A program made the position numbers and the translations under genes. This document shows positions 57,477-64,000 of a DNA stretch of 64,000 nucleotides, one piece after another. The first letter of the stretch is position 1. Every line of letters begins with the position of its first letter. Where the stretch lies: NCBI GenBank assembly GCA_030340625.1, contig JAOPHQ010006611.1, forward strand, positions 35,835-99,834, given 5' to 3'. The DNA comes from Merluccius polli. Taxonomy: Eukaryota; Chordata; Actinopteri; Gadiformes; Merlucciidae. The notes below the pieces were generated by a model, which searched no databases, was not told the origin of the DNA, and worked only from the letters and a program-made list of their open reading frames with translations.

Positions 57477-58638
57477 ACTTCTTTAGAGATGATCTCAGGA
57501 AAGGCACCTTCTTCATCTCCATGTTCAGTGTCTTGTTCATCTCCATGTCCAGTGTCTTCTTCATCTCCATGTCCAGTGTCTTCTTCATCTCCGTGTTCAG
57601 TGTCTTCTTCATCTCCATGCTCAGTGTCTCCTGCAGCTGATCCAGGGATCTCCTCAAGGTCTCTACGTATGATGGAGGATGGACCTCCACCATGGTCCAG
57701 TCCCTGGTGTGTGGAGGATTCTTCAGGGATCTGAAGGTCTGGAGGAAGTGGAGGTGGTCTTCAGTGTGTGTGAGCTGCTTCACCTCTGAGCTTCTATTGG
57801 TCAGATCTTTTATTTCCTGCTCCAGCTGTTTGATGAGGCCTTCAGCTTGTTTCTCTGTGGATTCCAGTTCCTCTTTGACCGTTTGGTTGAAATCATCCCG
57901 CTGCTTTTCAATGCAGCTGATCAGATCAGTGAGGACCTGCTCACCCTCGGCTATCTCTCTGTCTGCGTCTGCTTTGCTGCGTTTTACTGTATCTTTGATC
58001 TTCTGAAGCTTTTGCTGTCTCTCCTGGATCATCTGCTGAACTTCAGACTCTATCTTCCCCAGCTGGGCGGTCTTCACTTCATATTCCTCCTTTAGAGGTA
58101 CAACAGGATGGGACTTGTGGTCCGTCATGCAGACCAGACACACACACACCTGGTCAGTCTGGCAGAAGAGCTCCAGAAGTCGGTCGTGTTTCTTACACAT
58201 CCTGTCTTCCAGACCGTCCATAGGCTCGACCAGCTCATGTTTCTTCAGGCGTGCGACTCTCTGATGTGGCTCCAGGTGGGTGTGGCAGTAAGACATAAAA
58301 CACACTAGGCAGGACTTCACGGCCTTCAGCTGGGTCCCAGTACAGACGTCACAGCGAACTTCTCCTGGTTCAACACAAGACTGCTCTTTGACTCGTACGG
58401 ACCGTCTAAACTGATCCACCATCTCTGATAAGACGATATTGACACGTAGATCAGGTCTTGTGTGGAAAAGCTCATTGCAAACAGGACATTTGTACTGGAC
58501 TTTGTCACCCCAGAACGTTGTAATACAGGTTCTGCAGAAGTTGTGTCCACAGGATGTGGTAACTGGGCTGTTGAACACATCCAGACAGATGGAGCAGGAA
58601 AAGTTGTCCTCAGACCAGGAAGTGTTAGCAGAGGCCAT
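57477..58638 (-). CDS. TRIM gene E, exon 1: RING, B-boxes, coiled coil
   Basis: Encodes 387 residues plus one base with the full RING and two B-boxes. It is mosaic relative to its sisters. The N-terminus SANTSWSEDNFS combines A/C and B/D forms, FWGDKVQYK is shared only with B, and NIVLSEM with A and C. The coiled coil has a unique LISCIEKQRDDF and the A-like GLIKQLEQ. The coding VNTR has five units with changes TLNTEMKK and TLDMEMNK, then VPFLRSSLKK and the phase-1 donor. The start ATG at 58638 follows the leader acceptor by two bases. Confidence 0.92.
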
Positions 58639-58749
58639 TCCTAGACACAGAGCACGTGGTTTATGTGTTGAGCAACGCCATTATCTTTCTAACCCCATGA
58701 CGGGAAGACAGGTTTTAACTTTATCTCACAGTGCTGCCGTTTTACTCAC

Positions 58750-58875
58750 CTTGCTGTAGTTCCTGTCCGTCAGTCGATTTGTTCAAATGCGTTTTCTTTT
58801 CCTCCAGAAAGAGAGAACCGCCTCCACGTCGACTGGCTTTGGTTTCGGGGAACCTTAAGTTTCGGTTTCCTGGAA
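58750..58875 (-). promoter_or_regulatory. Leader exon and ISRE/GAS promoter of TRIM gene E
   Basis: Leader donor at 58750/58749; ISRE at 58859-58871; overlapping GAS at 58867-58875. Arrangement as in gene A. Confidence 0.62.
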
Positions 58876-58880
58876 TAGAC

Positions 58881-58957
58881 TCCTCCCCTCTCGTCTCCTC
58901 TCCTCTCCTCCCCTCTCCTCTCCTCTCCTCTCGTCTCCTCCCCTCTCCTCTCCTCTC
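58881..58957. repeat. CT/GA-rich minisatellite, gene E promoter (~77 bp)
   Basis: Polypyrimidine tract next to the ISRE/GAS site. Confidence 0.85.
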
Positions 58958-58968
58958 GGGGACATGTC

Positions 58969-59656
58969 TCATGTTGGAGGTGTCGCAGATGTTGACGCCT
59001 TGATGACAGAGGCAGGGGGCTCCCACTTAAAACACTGTGGCTCAAGGCTCGCCATCTTCACTGTCATGATGGATGATAGTTCCTCCAGAGCCAAACTGTT
59101 TCGGGTTTTGGTTTTGTTCAGTCCAACCACAGAGAAAACTCGTTCTGCATCAGCATTTGAATGAGGAAGTACCAAGACCAACCTGGCAATACGAGACAGC
59201 TGCAGATCTGCTCATACCGGTCACCTTTGAAACATGTACTTAGGAAGCCTAATTACTCTCAAGTATGTTTGTGTAGTATTACATTGATTACGTCAATGGG
59301 TATTCCCATTGACAGAGAACGTCGAGTGGGTTTTAAATGTCGGCGCTGTTGTGTGTGAAAGATACTTAGAGACGCCAAGACCCGCCTCCCGTTGCTTCTG
59401 ATTGGTTTATATCGCGTGGTGCCTTCCGTGGTTGGTTAGATTTAGGCACAAAGGACTGATGGTCTGGGATTGGTTATCTCGGTCAGTCAATCAGAGTTAC
59501 TCGAACTACGGCCGCGAGGACCAAAGTTTATTATCATGACAAAAATAGAGTATTGAATGGGGAAATAAGCGGAGAAATGTCAAGTGTGGCGTGTGGTGTG
59601 AGAATGGGTCAAATTGCGTGACTGTCACACTCAAAGCGTGACGCTTGGCAGCTCTG
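58969..59656 (-). pseudogene. hAT transposon relic, unit 5
   Basis: Same relic as 13041-13728 (frame at 59181-58969). Confidence 0.68.
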
Positions 59657-60208
59657 TAATGATATACTTCACTATCCCCCATGATGGTAAACATATTCCA
59701 AGCACTTCTTACATTGAGAACAAAATACCAAGTTACCCAAATATTCATATTCTTCAGAGTCAGAGTTATACAGAGTTAAATTCCTTTATAGGTGCTACGT
59801 CACGATGACGTGAGGCATTGTGGGAATCGCTGAATCTGAGAATAAACGGTCCAATGTTTTATTAAAAATAGAAATGGGTTTCACGTATGTGTTGGCCTGT
59901 CCTAATAACATCTCATCTTCACCTTGCTTTTCAAATGAGTGCCGTCTAGGGACTGAAGTGACACTCCTGAGTGAGGAGGACTTCCCCGTGAATGGGGTCC
60001 TGTCCTCACCCGTTAGTCCTCTAAGATCATACTTTCAGGGATCATTTCTATAGTTTTTGACTTGAGAAATGTCGTACGAAAGTGATCGGTTACTCCAACC
60101 ACGATGAAGAGTACTGATGTTCCCTTCTGAGCGCGAAGCGGGCAGCGAGTCATGATTCAGTTCATCCGCTCGTTGTCATTGATGACCGTTCCTCGCTCCC
60201 TAGTGGAG
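59657..60208. other. Unit 5 distal spacer, no gene
   Basis: Homologous to 13729-14280. It shares 'cattgagaac' and 'gttatacagag' with unit 2, so units 2 and 5 are closest here. Confidence 0.4.
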
Positions 60209-61216
<1,008 letters not shown>

Positions 61217-61436
61217 ATCTTAATCTCCCACTTGACAGAAGTGTCTATCGGGTGTAGTATGCGAGGAGACTCCGGTCTCTGTATTAAATCTCAAGAGCAA
61301 CTTCCACATGGAGTTCAGCGGCACTATTGTTCAGTGTCCGCCACGGCCTGAACCTTTATCCTGACGCACGGCGGTGCGACGCGAAATGTCTTCCTGATAG
61401 GTAGACTCATAGGAAACCCTGCTGGAGGGAAACCCC

Positions 61437-61785
61437 GTTGAGCCCTTACTAACATTCTTCCCACATCCGGTGACTGGTGAGAGGGTGTGGTGGTGATGGG
61501 TGCTTGCCACATGGTGAAGTTGGCGCGGAATGTGCTGCAGGCGTACAGTCCATTAACCAGCACCAGTGGCCAGATCAACTGGAGATACGTCGTTCATCTG
61601 AATGATGTCCAAACAAAAGATGGACTGCACGCTACCAACAGGGGAACAGACAAGCATGTGAGTTTTGATTCGCAGAAGATGAAGGTGTCCCTGGCTGCAC
61701 ACACACTGGTGGCTCTGTCACAGTGGCTCTGGACCTTGGCTAGTCACAGTGTCAACACTGTGAAGCAACAGCTGAATTCATGGAG
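61437..61785 (+). pseudogene. P-element/THAP9-like transposase fragment, unit 6
   Basis: FFPHPVTGE-like, ACHMVKLARNVLQAYSPL, QINWRYVVHLNDVQTKDGLH and LVALSQWLWTLASHSVNTVK are kept. It shares the ancestral frame change before ACHM and has no later indel in this block. Confidence 0.72.
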
Positions 61786-61890
61786 GTGATGATAACATAT
61801 ACTACTAACATACACACGAACTAGGACTGCAAGATTGCTGCTAAAATGTGTATCACACCTTTTCTCCCTAAGAATGGAGATCAACGAATG

Positions 61891-62097
61891 GAGCTCAGGG
61901 CAAAGGAAACGTGAAGTTACAGACAAATCGTTTTTACACACGGATCGCATTTGCAGATCTGCACGGCAGAAGTGTGCCAAAATCCACGTGTAAAAAGACG
62001 GCCAATCAGAGCTCCCGCCTGAGTTATAACTGATGACAGACATTTACAGATCTCAGTACGCATTTACAGATCTGTTTACACATTCCCAGATGTGTGT
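61891..62097. repeat. Solo right arm of foldback element, unit 6
   Basis: Same truncated junction as units 2, 3 and 5. Confidence 0.72.
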
Positions 62098-62370
62098 ACA
62101 CTTACAGATCTCTGTACGCAGTTGCAGATTTGTCTTCACTTGCAAAACGAATACAGACACACAGATTGTTTTACACACACACACAAATGTGAATACAGAC
62201 ACACAAATCTTATCACAAATGTGAATACACACACAGATTTTTTTACACACAAATGTGAATACAGACAGACAAATCTTATTACGCACACACAAATGTGAAT
62301 ACACACAAATGTGAATACACACAAATCTTATTACACACACACAGATTGAGATACGCACACACAAATAACA
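62098..62370. repeat. CA-rich tandem repeat, unit 6
   Basis: Same family as 5119-5390. Confidence 0.7.
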
Positions 62371-63508
62371 TTGTCTCAATAATACCCCCATAGCGGTGTA
62401 TTCTTCTCGGCTGCCAGCATGCTGGTTTGTGGATGATGAAATGATGGAGGTCCGCTCCCAAAAGTGTCTGAGTAAATACCTTTTTATTTAACAGAGAACA
62501 CAAGCGGGATGACATTCTATGCATCTGAATGGCGGCCGAATCTTCTCTGAATCTGAGTCCGAATCCCCCAATGGGGTCCGAAGCTCTTTGAGACTGTAAC
62601 TGTGATTAAGGGCTGTACAAATAAAGACTTGACTCCTGTTAAATAAACTAATACTAATAAAATCCATGTGATTAAGGAGCAGGTAGGGGTTTGGCTGCAG
62701 ACATTGGGGTTCAAACCCAGTACTTTTCAGCTGGGAGTTGACTTCTCTCTACACAACACACCACACACACAAACACACACACCTCATCCTATAGATATTT
62801 TACATGAGTGCATACTGTTAACACCATAACCATTAGATTATGAAGGTCCTTTATTGATCATATACTGTATATTCATATATACATATTCCATTGTTAACTA
62901 TATTTCTACTCAAGGCACAAAGGAGGGAATAGTGATATCCTCCCTCCACACACTGAGGAAGAGGTGAATAGAGATGACAACATTCAGTTGGACACACTGA
63001 GTTGTTTATTACCATTATGCTTTATGAACAAATACAACAGAACAATAGTCCCTTACATGTACATGGACATGTTCTGCTGCCGTGTTGTTCCCAACACAAC
63101 ACAAGGAATCAATATTCAGTTTAAAGTCCTTCACAACATGAACATCATTAGCTTTTCCCAGCCGCATTTATGAATATAATATTAATCTGCTTTAAATCAT
63201 GTCCCATGCTAGGCTTATCAACATGAAAACTGATATCAGAGCTCTTCATTACAAAAATGTTGTTAAAAATATCCAACATATTGTCATACAAATTATATTT
63301 TTAGATTTTACATCAATCAATACTTAAGACTTTTCAAATTAGAAATAAAATATTTGTGAAAGCTGCTTAGTAAATCCTATGGAAGATCTTAAAAGTCACC
63401 ACCTTTCATGGTTAAAAATATATCAATAGATTTGATAAAGGCAAAGGTTGTAGCTTGCTCATGAATATTCATTTCTCTGATAGGCTGAGACGCGACCTGC
63501 CACGCGGG
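62371..63508. other. Unit 6 spacer, no gene
   Basis: Homologous to 5391-6498. Confidence 0.4.
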
Positions 63509-63853
63509 GGTAATCAATACAATGAATAGAGAACCGATCAGAAACAAAAGGTAATCAATATAATAGAGAACCGATCAGAAACAATAGGTAATCAATACAA
63601 GAGAGAACCGATCAGAAACAATAGGTAATCAATACAAGAGAGAACCGATCAGAAACAATAGGTAATCAATACAATAGAGAACCGATCAGAAACAATAGGT
63701 AATCAATACAAGAGAGAACCGATCAGAAACAATAGGTAATCAATACAAGAGAGAACCGATCAGAAACAAAAGGTAATCAATACAATAGAGAACCGATCAG
63801 AAACAATAGGTAATCAATACAAGAGAGAAACCGATCAGAAACAATAGGTAATC
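63509..63853. repeat. 37-bp satellite, unit 6
   Basis: About nine copies, uninterrupted. The flank after it (63854-64000) matches the 3' flank of the other TRIM genes up to 'gctcgcgatgtt', so a sixth TRIM SPRY exon should begin within ~40 bp outside the window. Confidence 0.9.
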
Positions 63854-64000
63854 ATATCACAAATATTACCATCAGATATTTGGTTGAAATATGATCGCCA
63901 AACTACAAATGTCTCCACACTTTAAAAGTGCTGCGATAATCATCTGTCTGCATGTGATGTGTTAGTTGTGCGCACGCAAAGTCGTTTTGCTCGCGATGTT

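Overview
This window is vertebrate nuclear DNA, most likely from a teleost fish and probably a percomorph. The signs are a tRNA-derived SINE, a fish-type non-LTR retrotransposon tail, several hAT, piggyBac-like and P-element (THAP9-like) relics, dense microsatellites, spliced genes, and a TRIM family expanded in the style of the fish bloodthirsty-related (btr/TRIM39-like) genes. Nothing prokaryotic was seen, and the species cannot be named from the sequence.

The window is mostly one tandem segmental duplication. Five complete minus-strand TRIM genes (A to E, left to right) lie in repeat units of about 10 to 15 kb. A sixth unit enters at the right edge and stops just before the 3' end of its PRY-SPRY exon. 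Each gene has a short untranslated leader exon, a ~109 bp intron, one exon coding RING, two B-boxes and coiled coil, an intron of 2.2 to 4.2 kb, and one PRY-SPRY (B30.2) exon. In all five genes a phase-1 donor and a phase-1 acceptor join in frame to make an uninterrupted protein of 561 to 583 residues. Upstream of each leader exon is a conserved composite ISRE/GAS site, which fits interferon control.

From left to right a full unit contains: a decayed P-element/THAP9-like transposase on the + strand; an hAT-like element; a large foldback inverted repeat; a CA-rich tandem repeat; a spacer; a 37-bp satellite; the TRIM SPRY exon; the intron; the RBCC exon; the leader exon and ISRE/GAS; a CT/GA-rich minisatellite; a decayed hAT transposase C-terminus; a 73-bp tandem repeat; an AT microsatellite; and a 28-bp minisatellite. 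Only the fourth unit (about 35.1 to 50.0 kb) has all of these. Units 2, 3, 5 and 6 share one internal deletion that fuses the P-element piece to the right arm of the foldback. Unit 1 is cut on its left, where a 28-bp minisatellite and a 1.9 kb telomere-like C-rich satellite adjoin it.

Younger insertions can be read from empty sites in sister units: a TTAA-flanked piggyBac-like MITE containing a nested hAT MITE (15.0 to 15.9 kb), a 1.6 to 1.8 kb hAT-like element inside the 37-bp satellite of units 1 and 4, and a 2 kb hAT-like element in the intron of gene E. The main biological interest is a young TRIM array whose RBCC exons are nearly identical, whose SPRY exons are diverged and mosaic, and whose coiled-coil/SPRY linker is an in-frame coding VNTR of 8 residues.
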